This document shows positions 11,650 through 20,365 of a DNA stretch of 31,615 nucleotides, one piece after another. The notes below the pieces were generated by a model, which was given only the letters and a program-made list of their open reading frames with translations, had not been told where the DNA came from and searched no databases. Position numbers and translations under genes: made by a program. This DNA is from a virus. Numbering within the stretch: position 1 is the first letter of the stretch; each line of letters starts with the position of its first letter. The stretch spans positions 1 through 31,615 of the IMG/VR virus record IMGVR_UViG_3300030389_000568; one strand, 5' to 3'.

Positions 11650-13772
11650 GTAGATTAGTATTTGTATTATGTTTGATATGCCCACAAATAGCTTATGCAG
11701 ATCACGTTCCTACACAACCACCATATAATCAATCAATAGAATTAGATACATCCACAGGAGATTTAACAATAGGAATATATTCTTCTGATGGTTTTGAAGA
11801 TAGTCCACCTGAAAAATATACAATATTTTTTACTATTGGAGATAACTCTATAAACACAACTACATCATTTTGTGTTTCTACATCTTTTGGACACGGTAAT
11901 AATTTATCGTGGCAGTACCATGTTTTTTCTTTAGAAGATTTACAGTATTATTTTGAAAATCCTTATGGAACTTTTAGAACACAGATAAGATCTGATAATG
12001 ATACAGATAACAGTTATAGTACATTAACAACCGAACAAACAATAAATATTCCAAATCAACTTCCATTCGTAAATTTAGGAAATTGGTCTGCTCCGTCTAG
12101 TACTTGTAACGATACAAGCACAACTACAACTACAACTACAACTTCTTCAACAACTACAACTTCTTCAACAACTACAACTTCTTCAACAACTACAACAAGT
12201 TCTACTACCACAACTACAACTACTACCTTGCCTCCTACTACTACAACTTCTTCAACTACTACTACAACTTCGACTACTACTACAACTACAACGTTGCCTC
12301 CAACAGAAGAAGAACTAAATTTTATTGAAACAGGTATTTATGAAACTAACGAAGAAAGATCTAATAGAGAAGAAAATGAAAGAGTTGTTGCTGCACAGAA
12401 TTGGGAAAGAGATAAAAATGAACAAGAAACAGGATATTGGGAACTAGATTCAGAAAGAAGAGAAAGAGAACAAAGAGAAAAAGAACTAGAAGAAACAAAA
12501 ATTCGTAATGAACAAAGATTAAATAATGAGGAGAACTATGGCTGTTACATGACAGATGAACAAATAGAACGCGGAGATTGTATAATAGAAATAGATGAAG
12601 AAGAATACGATACCGAAGAAGAGTTTTTTGAGGATGATTCTATGGTATCTGAATTGGAGTTGGATGATGAAGATAAAGATTTGGAAGATGAATTTGAAGA
12701 ACTTACAGAAGAAGAGGTCATTGAACTTGAAAAACAAATGGAGATCAATGCTAAAATACTTGAACTTGAAGAAGAGATTGAAATACTTGAATTTGAAACT
12801 GAAGAGGATTTTGAGGAATTTGTCGAAACAATACTCGAAGTAGAAGAGTTTTTAGAAGAATTTGACGATTTTGAGGAAGAAATCATCATAATTGAAGTTC
12901 CTGAAGATATTGAAATAATTATTGAAGATGAGGAAATTCAGGAAGAAATAGTCATAGTTGAGGATATAGAAGAGGAGATCCTAGAAGTAATACTTCCGGA
13001 AGAGATAACAAAAGAAGAATTTAAAGAGATTAAAGAAAAAGATATAGAGGATCTTACTGAAGAAGAACAAGAAATAATAGTTGATGTTGTAGAAGAAATC
13101 ATTGAAGAAGTCGTCAATATTAAGGTTTTAGAAGAAGAAATAGAGATACTTGAAGAAGAAGAGTTAGAAGAACTAACAGTAGAAGAACAAGAGATCTACG
13201 AAGAAGAGTTAGAAGAAAAAGTAGAAGAGTTTGTTGAAACATTGGAAACTGAGGAACTTGTAACAGTTGTTGAACAGGTATCAGAGATTGGAGTTCAATC
13301 ATTAGAATCCGCTGATATACAAACAATAAAGGTTGTTCAGGCAGTAGTTACTGAGATCACAGACACAGAAACAGTTGAAGAATTGACAGAGGAACAAGTA
13401 GAAACAGTCGCAGAGGTTTTAGGTTTTGAAGAAACTGAAGATGTAAAAATAATATCAGAGATCTTGGAGAATGAAGATAATATTGTTGTGAAAGAAGCAG
13501 TTGAAGAATATGTTGAAAGAAGTATAGAGAACGGAAAAGATTCTTTGATGCCATACACTTTGGCAGATAGTATCGTGGAAGTTCAAGTAGAACAATTCTT
13601 GGAAAATCCTATTCAAAGTTTGGTAAATGTAGATATATCCGATATAACTATTAAGGATATTAATACAGGAATGACACAGGATCAGAGAGAGAAATCTCAG
13701 GAGGTTGTGATTCCCACAATTTTGGTAAGAATAGCATCTATGTTTAGTATGGCTTACAGGAGAGAGATTTGA
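11619..13772 (+). CDS. Large secreted Thr-rich / Glu-rich protein
   Basis: 717 aa from TTG 11619; the start is uncertain since the nearby ideal site serves ATG 11611 in another frame. A signal peptide is clear: RR charged start, LVFVLCLICPQI core and AYA|D cleavage near residue 27. A 140-aa globular beta-like part follows, then a Thr/Ser tract with TLPPT breaks (about 166-228), and a long stretch dominated by Glu, Ile and Val (about 300-620). That is a highly acidic, helix-prone domain. Similar Thr-linkers occur in secreted actinobacterial proteins. It probably acts at or outside the cell envelope, though the role is unknown. A membrane protein overlaps its stop. Confidence 0.65.
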   Translation: MWTGLLLRRLSRLVFVLCLICPQIAYADHVPTQPPYNQSIELDTSTGDLTIGIYSSDGFEDSPPEKYTIFFTIGDNSINTTTSFCVSTSFGHGNNLSWQYHVFSLEDLQYYFENPYGTFRTQIRSDNDTDNSYSTLTTEQTINIPNQLPFVNLGNWSAPSSTCNDTSTTTTTTTTSSTTTTSSTTTTSSTTTTSSTTTTTTTTLPPTTTTSSTTTTTSTTTTTTTLPPTEEELNFIETGIYETNEERSNREENERVVAAQNWERDKNEQETGYWELDSERREREQREKELEETKIRNEQRLNNEENYGCYMTDEQIERGDCIIEIDEEEYDTEEEFFEDDSMVSELELDDEDKDLEDEFEELTEEEVIELEKQMEINAKILELEEEIEILEFETEEDFEEFVETILEVEEFLEEFDDFEEEIIIIEVPEDIEIIIEDEEIQEEIVIVEDIEEEILEVILPEEITKEEFKEIKEKDIEDLTEEEQEIIVDVVEEIIEEVVNIKVLEEEIEILEEEELEELTVEEQEIYEEELEEKVEEFVETLETEELVTVVEQVSEIGVQSLESADIQTIKVVQAVVTEITDTETVEELTEEQVETVAEVLGFEETEDVKIISEILENEDNIVVKEAVEEYVERSIENGKDSLMPYTLADSIVEVQVEQFLENPIQSLVNVDISDITIKDINTGMTQDQREKSQEVVIPTILVRIASMFSMAYRREI
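12141..12194 (+). repeat. Three perfect 18-bp tandem repeats
   Basis: The unit ACTTCTTCAACAACTACA occurs three times in a row without change and encodes TSSTTT. It lies in a longer ACA/ACT microsatellite that builds the Thr tract. Copy number could vary by slippage, changing the linker length by six residues per unit. Confidence 0.9.
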
Positions 13773-13957
13773 TAGAAAAGATATGGAAATGGTTTATTGA
13801 GGCCATAAGAGAGACAGTAGGTCTTAGCTGGACGCTCGTTGGTCTAATTATTTCCTATTTTACTTTAACAGGGGCTGCACAAAGAATTACAGGATTAGGT
13901 ATTGTAATTACATTAGCTATATGGTTACTTACGATAAACTTCAGAAAGAATGCCTAA
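13769..13957 (+). CDS. 62-aa two-helix membrane protein
   Basis: TTG 13769 overlaps the stop of the secreted protein (TTGA); GGAGAGA is just upstream. The sequence has an amphipathic Trp-rich start (IWKWFIEAIRETVG), then two hydrophobic helices (SWTLVGLIISYFTLTG and LGIVITLAIWLLTI) and a basic end. Translational coupling to the secreted protein suggests a joint envelope function. Holin-like size, but no family recognised. Confidence 0.6.
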   Translation: MIEKIWKWFIEAIRETVGLSWTLVGLIISYFTLTGAAQRITGLGIVITLAIWLLTINFRKNA

Positions 13958-14042
13958 TTGTACAATCTTTCTAAAAGAGGACGGATCTTTCGTTCAGATA
14001 TGTAACTGCAAATACGGTAGTGAACATTGTAAAAAAAGATAA
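13950..14042 (+). CDS. 30-aa Cys-rich mini ORF
   Basis: ATG 13950 overlaps the end of the membrane-protein gene. The product has four Cys (positions 4, 18, 20, 27) in a charged context, with sequence FLKEDGSFVQICNC in the middle, which looks like a tiny zinc knuckle. It stops 16 bases before the terminase ATG, and its last bases run up to the TATAAT. RBS is poor. It is kept because of the overlap and Cys spacing. Confidence 0.35.
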   Translation: MPNCTIFLKEDGSFVQICNCKYGSEHCKKR

Positions 14043-14047
14043 TACGA

Positions 14048-14059
14048 TATAATAAATCA
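14048..14059 (+). promoter_or_regulatory. Leaderless-looking promoter of the structural operon
   Basis: A consensus TATAAT (14048-14053) is followed by AAATC and then ATG (14059). Transcription would begin at the start codon. The small terminase has no Shine-Dalgarno sequence. Leaderless mRNAs are common in Actinobacteria. The -35 area is poor (a TTGTAA is 15 bases upstream). Confidence 0.55.
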
Positions 14060-14559
14060 TGGATTATTTAGATAACTTACATATCCCATTTCCTCATCAA
14101 CAACAGATAGGAGAATCTAACATTGACTATAAAAGATTTGTTTATTACAAAGATTTAGGAGCTAAAAGATCTCTTAAAAAGGTTTCGGAGTTCTTCGGAG
14201 TTACGGATAGAAGAATAGAACAGATTTCATCTAAAAATCATTGGGTTGATCGTATTCATGCAATAAATAAAGTAGAGAACGAACAGATCATAAGTACAGT
14301 TTTATCCTATGTTGGAGAAACCGCTAGAGATTTAGCAGAAGAGATAAAACCTGTAATTTTTAATATAATCTCCGAAATATCCGAAAAGGATCTAAGACAA
14401 ATGAATCCTACTGAGTTGAAAGGTTTACTTGACGTTTGTTATAAAATAATTGCACAAATTTATGGAATTGGATCTCCACAGGTACAAGTTACCAATGTGG
14501 AATATCCTCAGATCAACTTTAAATGGGATTGGGAACAGGATGGCGATACGGACTATTGA
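14059..14559 (+). CDS. Terminase small subunit-like protein
   Basis: 166 aa. An HTH runs about residues 37-72 (RSLKKVSEFFGVTDRRIEQI, ending KNHWVDRI), the DNA-binding form typical of small terminases. A helical oligomerisation region (LSYVGETARDLAEEI) and a short acidic end follow. It directly precedes and overlaps the large terminase by 20 bases. It would recognise phage DNA and hand it to the motor. No RBS; leaderless start is likely. Confidence 0.75.
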   Translation: MDYLDNLHIPFPHQQQIGESNIDYKRFVYYKDLGAKRSLKKVSEFFGVTDRRIEQISSKNHWVDRIHAINKVENEQIISTVLSYVGETARDLAEEIKPVIFNIISEISEKDLRQMNPTELKGLLDVCYKIIAQIYGIGSPQVQVTNVEYPQINFKWDWEQDGDTDY

Positions 14560-15760
14560 AGCAACTCCTCCTGATCTACATGTAGGTCAGATAGATGTAA
14601 TAAAATCGTTAGATGAGAACAGATATACAATAGTTTGTGCTGGACGTAGATGGGGTAAATCAACTCTTTCTCTTGTAAGTTCCGTAGATCAAGCTTTAAA
14701 AGGATTAAAAGTATGGTTAATCTTTCCTGTATATCCTCAGTCTTTAGAAGCTTGGTTGAATCTAAAATCATTGATTAGACAGTTACCGGAAGAATATGCA
14801 GAGATCAGAGAAGTAGAAAAAAGAATTGTATTACAAAACGGAGGATCTATACAAATAAAATCAGCTAATAAACCTGAATCATTAAGAGGTGCAGGTGGTA
14901 TTTCATTAGTCATCTTTGATGAGGCAGCTTACATGGATCAAGAAACATGGCATACAGTTCGTCCAATACTTGCAGATAGTTTTGGTAAAGCATTATTTAT
15001 TTCTACTCCTAATTCAGTTAATTGGTTTTTTGATCTGTTTGAATCTGCTAAAAGAAGAAAAGATTGGAAAGTATTTCATTTTCAAACGTCAGATAATCCA
15101 CGTATTAATCCTGAAGAGTTAGTTCAAGCTCGTGAAGAATTAGGATCACTTGTTTACGCACAAGAGTTTTTAGCAGAGTTCACAGAAGTTGGAAACATGT
15201 TTAAAAGAGAGTGGTTTAAGTATTATGAAGAAACTAAGAACGGATATTTAGTTGATGGTAAATTGTACGATAAAGAAGATCTATCAATATATGCAACTAT
15301 GGACACTGCATTATCAGTAAAAGAAACTGCAGATTATTCAGTAATCATGGTTGTTGGTACGACTGAGGATGGTAAATTATTAGTTCTTGATGTATTTAGA
15401 AAAAGACTAGAAGCTCCTGAGTTACTTCCTGTTATTGAAAAAACTATCAATGATTGGAATGTAGCATGGTTTGGAGTAGAAGATTCGTCATTCGGATTAG
15501 GTATTATTCAAATGGCTAGACGACAGGGATTACCAATAAGGAATCTAAAAGCAGATAAATCTAAAACAGCAAGAGCAGTTCCTGCTGCAGCTGGAGTTGA
15601 AAATGGTACGATTTACTTTTTGAAAAATGCAGATTGGTTGATAGAATTTGAAAAGGAATTAGTTAGTTTTCCGTCTGGTACACATGACGATCAGATCGAT
15701 GCATTAGCTTATGCTGCAAGACATGGGATAGTGAGAAAGACAAAATGGGAAGTAACCTAA
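14540..15760 (+). CDS. Terminase large subunit
   Basis: 406 aa from ATG 14540; an upstream in-frame ATG at 14450 would overlap the small subunit by 110 bases and has no RBS. Walker A is GRRWGKST (35-42) and Walker B is LVIFDEAA (123-130); STPN (156-159) is the coupling motif. The RNase H-like nuclease part has ATMDTAL (near 255), GVEDSSFG (near 314) and HDDQIDALAYA (near 381). It pumps DNA into the procapsid and cuts it. The nuclease D residues are all present. Compact for the family but complete. Confidence 0.92.
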   Translation: MAIRTIEATPPDLHVGQIDVIKSLDENRYTIVCAGRRWGKSTLSLVSSVDQALKGLKVWLIFPVYPQSLEAWLNLKSLIRQLPEEYAEIREVEKRIVLQNGGSIQIKSANKPESLRGAGGISLVIFDEAAYMDQETWHTVRPILADSFGKALFISTPNSVNWFFDLFESAKRRKDWKVFHFQTSDNPRINPEELVQAREELGSLVYAQEFLAEFTEVGNMFKREWFKYYEETKNGYLVDGKLYDKEDLSIYATMDTALSVKETADYSVIMVVGTTEDGKLLVLDVFRKRLEAPELLPVIEKTINDWNVAWFGVEDSSFGLGIIQMARRQGLPIRNLKADKSKTARAVPAAAGVENGTIYFLKNADWLIEFEKELVSFPSGTHDDQIDALAYAARHGIVRKTKWEVT

Positions 15761-18700
15761 ATGGGTTTGACAGATAATATAAGAGATTTTTTTAGACAAC
15801 AGGGAGATCAACAAACAAAAGGATATGGAAATTTTCCTAACAATCAAGTAGTTTTTCCATTCAATAGTGATATAGGATTTTTTAGTGGAGTCGATCAAGT
15901 AAGTCCGGAGGGAAACTCTGCAGCTCTTGCCTGTCTTAATGTTTTAGGTACTGCTTTTTCTGAAGCCCCGATTCAAGTATATGAGATGTCTGATGATGGG
16001 GAACAAATGATAATTAATCATCCTGCCAGTCAGTTACTCAGAAAACCTAGTCCATACATGTCAGGTAACCTACTTAATCAATACATTATTACTTCTATGA
16101 GTGTTGCTGGAGATGCATTTATATTAAAACTTCGTAATGAGGCAGGTGGGGTTGTTCAGTTATATCCTTTGATTCCGGATCAAGTAGATGTAAAGGGTAC
16201 AAGTGAAGAACTCATCACACATTACGAATACAAACAAAAAGGACAAAGATTACATATTCCTCGTGAAGATATGATCCATATTAGAGAAAAGATAGATCCT
16301 AGAAATCACAGAAGAGGTTTATCTCCTTTGAGATCAGTAATGGTAGAAATACTTGGAGACGCAGCAGCATCACAGATGGCATCTGCTCTTGTGAAAAATA
16401 TGGGTGTTCCGGGCGTAGTTATATCTCCAAAAAATGATTTATCTATGACGAAAGAAGAATCAGAGAATATAGCAGAAGTATTTGGAAGAAGATTTGGAGG
16501 AGAGAATAGAGGTCGTCCATTAGTTATATCCGGTGGCGAAGTCGATATTCAAACTCTTTCTTTTTCTCCGAAAGATTTAGAGATAGGAAAACTAAGACAC
16601 GTAAACGAAGAAAGAATATCCGCCGTACTTGGTGTACCGTCAATTCTTGCTGGTCTTGGATCAGGTCTTTCATCTAGTACCTATAATAATGTATCAGAAC
16701 TGAGAAACTTCTTCACAGAACAAAAACTAATACCTATGTGGAAAAATGTTGCAGCAGATTTTACCAATCAATTATTATTAGAAGATTTTACAGATGACGA
16801 GGGTTTAGTTATGAAGTATGATTTATCAGACGTAAGAGCTTTACAATCTGATGAACAGTTAGAAATGGATAAGATTGTTAAGGGTTTACAAGCAGGTTTT
16901 ATCACAGTAGCAGAAGCAAGAAAAGCAACAGGTTTTAATGCAGATGATCCTAGTATGGATGTTTATTTAAGAGGTATTCAACAAGTTGAAGTGCCAACAG
17001 ACGGCTCAGATGTAAGAGTATTTACAGGACAAATACCAACGGGATCTCCTGATTTTGATCGTTTAATGGAAGATAATAAGTCTAAAAAAAAAGACGAAGA
17101 AGAGTTTGACGATACATTTTTAATTTTAGAGGACGGAGAGAGAGTTCATATCTCTTGGATTGAAGCTAAAAAAATAAAAAAAGAAGATGGTAAGTATTGT
17201 GTTTACTCAAAGAATGGTAAAAGAAAATTTGGTTGTTACGCAACAAGAGCTGAAGCTCAACGAAGATTAAGACAGATAGAACGATATAAGGCAATGTTTT
17301 CAGATCTCAAAGTAGGAGATTCTGTTTCATGGAGTATAAATAAAGATCCTGATCCTCCATCAACAATACATGGTGTAATAGAGTCATTAAATCAAAACGA
17401 AGAGACTGCAAACATAAGAGTATGGGCTATTTTAGAAGATGGATCACACGAAAGAACAGATCGATCAGTAACAGTTGAAGTATCTAAGTTACAAGTAATT
17501 AAACCAATAGATCAAGAAGAAAAACAACTATCTAATCGGATAGAAAAGATCTTAAAAGACAAAGTAAAAGAACATAATGATTCAGATCCAAAGTACAGAG
17601 TTACGATAGGAATGTTGAGAGAGGTTTTTAAAAGAGGAGTAGGTGCTTATAGAACTAATCCAGGCTCAGTTAGAGGTAATGTAAGATCCGCTGATCAATG
17701 GGCATTGGCTAGATGTAACGCTTTCTTAAAAGCATTAAAGACAGGTAAGTTTCCTAGATCTCCGTTTGATACAGATTTACTTCCTGATAATCATCCAAAC
17801 GCAAGTGATAAGAAGTATGGAAAACCAAAGAAACCTAAGAAACCAAAAAAGAAACCTAAGAAGAAACCAAAATACACAAAACAAATAGATCAAGTTCCTG
17901 ATTACATACAAAGGAATGCACAAAGAGGATTAGATAATTTAGAGTTCGCAGGAGACGGACTACAAGACGCAACAATATCTTCAGCTAGAAGAATGGCTAA
18001 TGGAGAAATATCTGAAAGAAAAGTTCGCTTGATGTCTGCATGGTTTCAACGACATGAATCAGATTTAGATTCACAAGCAGCAGATGACTTCCTATCAGGA
18101 GAGGGAGACATGACAGGTGGTCAGGTTGCATGGTTATTGTGGGGCGGAGACATCACAAAAGAAAACAGAATGAGAGCACAAGAATGGGCTCAAAGACAAG
18201 TAGATAAATTAGAAGCAGAGAAAGATCTTAGTTTTGAGTTTTATGGATGGCAAGATCCAACAGTAAAGTTTCTAGGTTTACCAAACATAAAGAAGATAGA
18301 AACAGAAGAAGAAAAACAAATGTATTGGAAAGAAATAGATAATCTTAGACGTAGATGGGAACAAACATTAGAAACTCTTTATGCGAAAGAATTGAATAGA
18401 CAGAAAAGAGAAATTGCTAAAGAGATAAGAAAGAGTTCTGATCTTAATAATATGGAATCAAGAATCGAAAAAGTAATAGATAGTACAAATTTTGAAAGAC
18501 AGTTCTTACCATTGTATTACTCTTTGAGTGATGATTTCTCTGTAAGAACTTACGATAGTTTATTTCCAAAAAGAGAAGATCGTAAGGCAGCTGATCCTGT
18601 AGATCTTGGTGTCTCAATAGATGAAGAAGAGACAGTAAGAACAGTATTTACTACATTAGGAACATTGTTGCCAACACAAGGCAGAACAATAAACAATATC

Positions 18701-19270
18701 ATCGCAGAGGGTTTTTATAGACGACAAAGAGAAGTACCTCCTGCAGTAGGCTCTTTATTTCAAGATGGACAAGCAGCAGGATTTTTACAAGATAATGCTA
18801 AGTCTGTAATGAAAGATCTAAACAATACTACAAAGAGAAGAATATCAACTATTGTTGAAAAAAGTTTGAAAGAGTTAGAGGATCTAGGAATAGTAAATCC
18901 TGTTGCAGGCACAGCTCAGGGAGATAAATTCTTTGATAATTTAGCAAGAAAGATAAATGTTGAGTTAGGTGGACAATCACTTAAAAGATCAAGAACAATA
19001 GCTAGAACAGAGGTTTTGAAAGCTAGTAGTTGGTCTCAACAAAGAGCAGCTAAATCAACAGGTAAAGTATTAGAAAAAGAATGGGTTTCACAAAGAGATG
19101 GACTTGTGAGGGAATCACATTTTGAATTAGACAATCAAAGAGTTCCGGCTGATAGTTTTTATCTGTATAATGGAATCAAGTTAGACTTTCCGGGCGATCC
19201 AAAAGCTCCGGCTGGTCTTGTAGTAAATTGTAGATGCACAGAGGCATTTGTAGAGGTAATAGATGAATAA
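15761..19270 (+). CDS. Portal protein fused to MuF-type minor capsid protein with inserted modules
   Basis: 1169 aa, starting directly after the terminase stop. Residues 1 to about 430 are a HK97-type portal (N-terminal NSAALACLNVLGTAF, VPSILAG, SSSTYNNVSEL). Then come, in order: a YCVYSKNGKRKFGCYATR module (about 476-510), a KVGDSVSW beta module (about 515-583), a LREVFKRGVGAYRTNPGS module (about 614-670), a Lys/Pro linker (about 686-706), a RRMANGEISERKVRLMSAWF...VAWLLWGGD module (about 738-797), a helical region, and a C-terminal MuF-like domain (RTIARTEV, then GLVVNCRCTEAF, about 1073-1169). Portals usually end near 400-500 aa and MuF is usually separate. The fused parts may be delivered or serve in head maturation. 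Confidence 0.85.
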   Translation: MGLTDNIRDFFRQQGDQQTKGYGNFPNNQVVFPFNSDIGFFSGVDQVSPEGNSAALACLNVLGTAFSEAPIQVYEMSDDGEQMIINHPASQLLRKPSPYMSGNLLNQYIITSMSVAGDAFILKLRNEAGGVVQLYPLIPDQVDVKGTSEELITHYEYKQKGQRLHIPREDMIHIREKIDPRNHRRGLSPLRSVMVEILGDAAASQMASALVKNMGVPGVVISPKNDLSMTKEESENIAEVFGRRFGGENRGRPLVISGGEVDIQTLSFSPKDLEIGKLRHVNEERISAVLGVPSILAGLGSGLSSSTYNNVSELRNFFTEQKLIPMWKNVAADFTNQLLLEDFTDDEGLVMKYDLSDVRALQSDEQLEMDKIVKGLQAGFITVAEARKATGFNADDPSMDVYLRGIQQVEVPTDGSDVRVFTGQIPTGSPDFDRLMEDNKSKKKDEEEFDDTFLILEDGERVHISWIEAKKIKKEDGKYCVYSKNGKRKFGCYATRAEAQRRLRQIERYKAMFSDLKVGDSVSWSINKDPDPPSTIHGVIESLNQNEETANIRVWAILEDGSHERTDRSVTVEVSKLQVIKPIDQEEKQLSNRIEKILKDKVKEHNDSDPKYRVTIGMLREVFKRGVGAYRTNPGSVRGNVRSADQWALARCNAFLKALKTGKFPRSPFDTDLLPDNHPNASDKKYGKPKKPKKPKKKPKKKPKYTKQIDQVPDYIQRNAQRGLDNLEFAGDGLQDATISSARRMANGEISERKVRLMSAWFQRHESDLDSQAADDFLSGEGDMTGGQVAWLLWGGDITKENRMRAQEWAQRQVDKLEAEKDLSFEFYGWQDPTVKFLGLPNIKKIETEEEKQMYWKEIDNLRRRWEQTLETLYAKELNRQKREIAKEIRKSSDLNNMESRIEKVIDSTNFERQFLPLYYSLSDDFSVRTYDSLFPKREDRKAADPVDLGVSIDEEETVRTVFTTLGTLLPTQGRTINNIIAEGFYRRQREVPPAVGSLFQDGQAAGFLQDNAKSVMKDLNNTTKRRISTIVEKSLKELEDLGIVNPVAGTAQGDKFFDNLARKINVELGGQSLKRSRTIARTEVLKASSWSQQRAAKSTGKVLEKEWVSQRDGLVRESHFELDNQRVPADSFYLYNGIKLDFPGDPKAPAGLVVNCRCTEAFVEVIDE

Positions 19271-20363
19271 TGAAATGAAGAAACCGAAAGACTTGGTTTA
19301 CAAGAAATCTCCTATTGAATTAAAAGAGGATGGAGATAAAAGATACTTAGAAGCTGTTTTTTCTTTATTTGATACAATTGATTCGGATAATGATATAACA
19401 AAAGCAGGAGCTCTAAAGTCCGGATATGGAGGGAATAAAGTTCCTTTAGTTTGGAATCACGAATGGAGTAAGGTTATTGGTCGAGGTGTCATTGAGTCAG
19501 ATAATCAAAAAGCAGTATTTAAAGGATATTTTTTAGACACACAAGCGGGTAAAGAAGCTTATGAAACAGTAAAACAGATGCAAGATATGCAGCAGTTTTC
19601 TTACGGGTTTCAAGTTATGGATTCAGATACATCAACTGCAGTTGATTCAAAGGGAGATGAAGTTCCTGTAAGAGTTCTCAAAGATGTAAAAGTATGGGAG
19701 GTTTCTCCTGTATTAGTTGGATCTCAACAAAATTCATTCGTACAAGCTCTTAAATCAGGTTTAGATTCAATGGAATCAGATCCGGAAGAAGATGAAAATA
19801 TAGATGACTATGATACAGAGTTTGAAGAAGTTAAAGAACAAAAAGAAGCTTTAGGAGACGATTTATATACAACAATAGAAGAAGCTGAAAAAAGAGCTGA
19901 AGAATTAGGATGTTCAGGACATCACGAACATCAAGTAGATGGACAAACACTTTATATGCCATGTGCATCAATGAGTGATTATACAAATTTAACAGGTCAA
20001 GAACATACGTCAGATGAGGACACGACTTTGGTGTATAGAGACAAAATTTCAAGTGAATCTGATGCAAGTATCGGTAAAACAGCCCAGCAGGGTATGAGAC
20101 TTGAAGAACATGCTATAACTTCCTTAGAGGAGATTAAAGCATTTATAGAGAGAATAGAAGATCTTGCACTTCTAAGAAACTCAGAAAAAAAGACATTGAG
20201 TTCAAAATCTACTGATCTAATTACTAAGTATCAAGAGGGATTGACTTCAATTTTTAATAGATTGGATGATGTTATCGAGACACATGGTTACGATCAAATA
20301 AATGATGATGAACTCTTTTTGGAAGTTCAAAAGAACATTTTTAACAACATAAAAGGAGACTAA
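19263..20363 (+). CDS. Prohead protease (S78-like) with C-terminal scaffold-like region
   Basis: 366 aa. The protease part (to about 170) has VWNHEW (H66), FSYGF (S113) and the SPVLVG... pattern seen in HK97-type proteases. An inserted cysteine module with LGCSGHHEHQVDG and LYMPCASMSDY (about 207-250) follows. The C-terminus is long acidic and helical, like a scaffold. The ATG overlaps the portal stop by 8 bases. It would cut capsid delta domains during maturation; the fused tail may guide assembly. Confidence 0.85.
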   Translation: MNNEMKKPKDLVYKKSPIELKEDGDKRYLEAVFSLFDTIDSDNDITKAGALKSGYGGNKVPLVWNHEWSKVIGRGVIESDNQKAVFKGYFLDTQAGKEAYETVKQMQDMQQFSYGFQVMDSDTSTAVDSKGDEVPVRVLKDVKVWEVSPVLVGSQQNSFVQALKSGLDSMESDPEEDENIDDYDTEFEEVKEQKEALGDDLYTTIEEAEKRAEELGCSGHHEHQVDGQTLYMPCASMSDYTNLTGQEHTSDEDTTLVYRDKISSESDASIGKTAQQGMRLEEHAITSLEEIKAFIERIEDLALLRNSEKKTLSSKSTDLITKYQEGLTSIFNRLDDVIETHGYDQINDDELFLEVQKNIFNNIKGD

Positions 20364-20365
20364 TA

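Noticed and set aside
12545-12889. Ser-rich minus-strand ORF under the Glu-rich region
   Set aside because: An antisense shadow of GAA/GAG-rich coding; no start signal, no complexity.
14450-14539. Upstream 30-codon extension of the large terminase
   Set aside because: It lies fully within the small terminase gene; no RBS; ATG 14540 gives the usual N-terminus.
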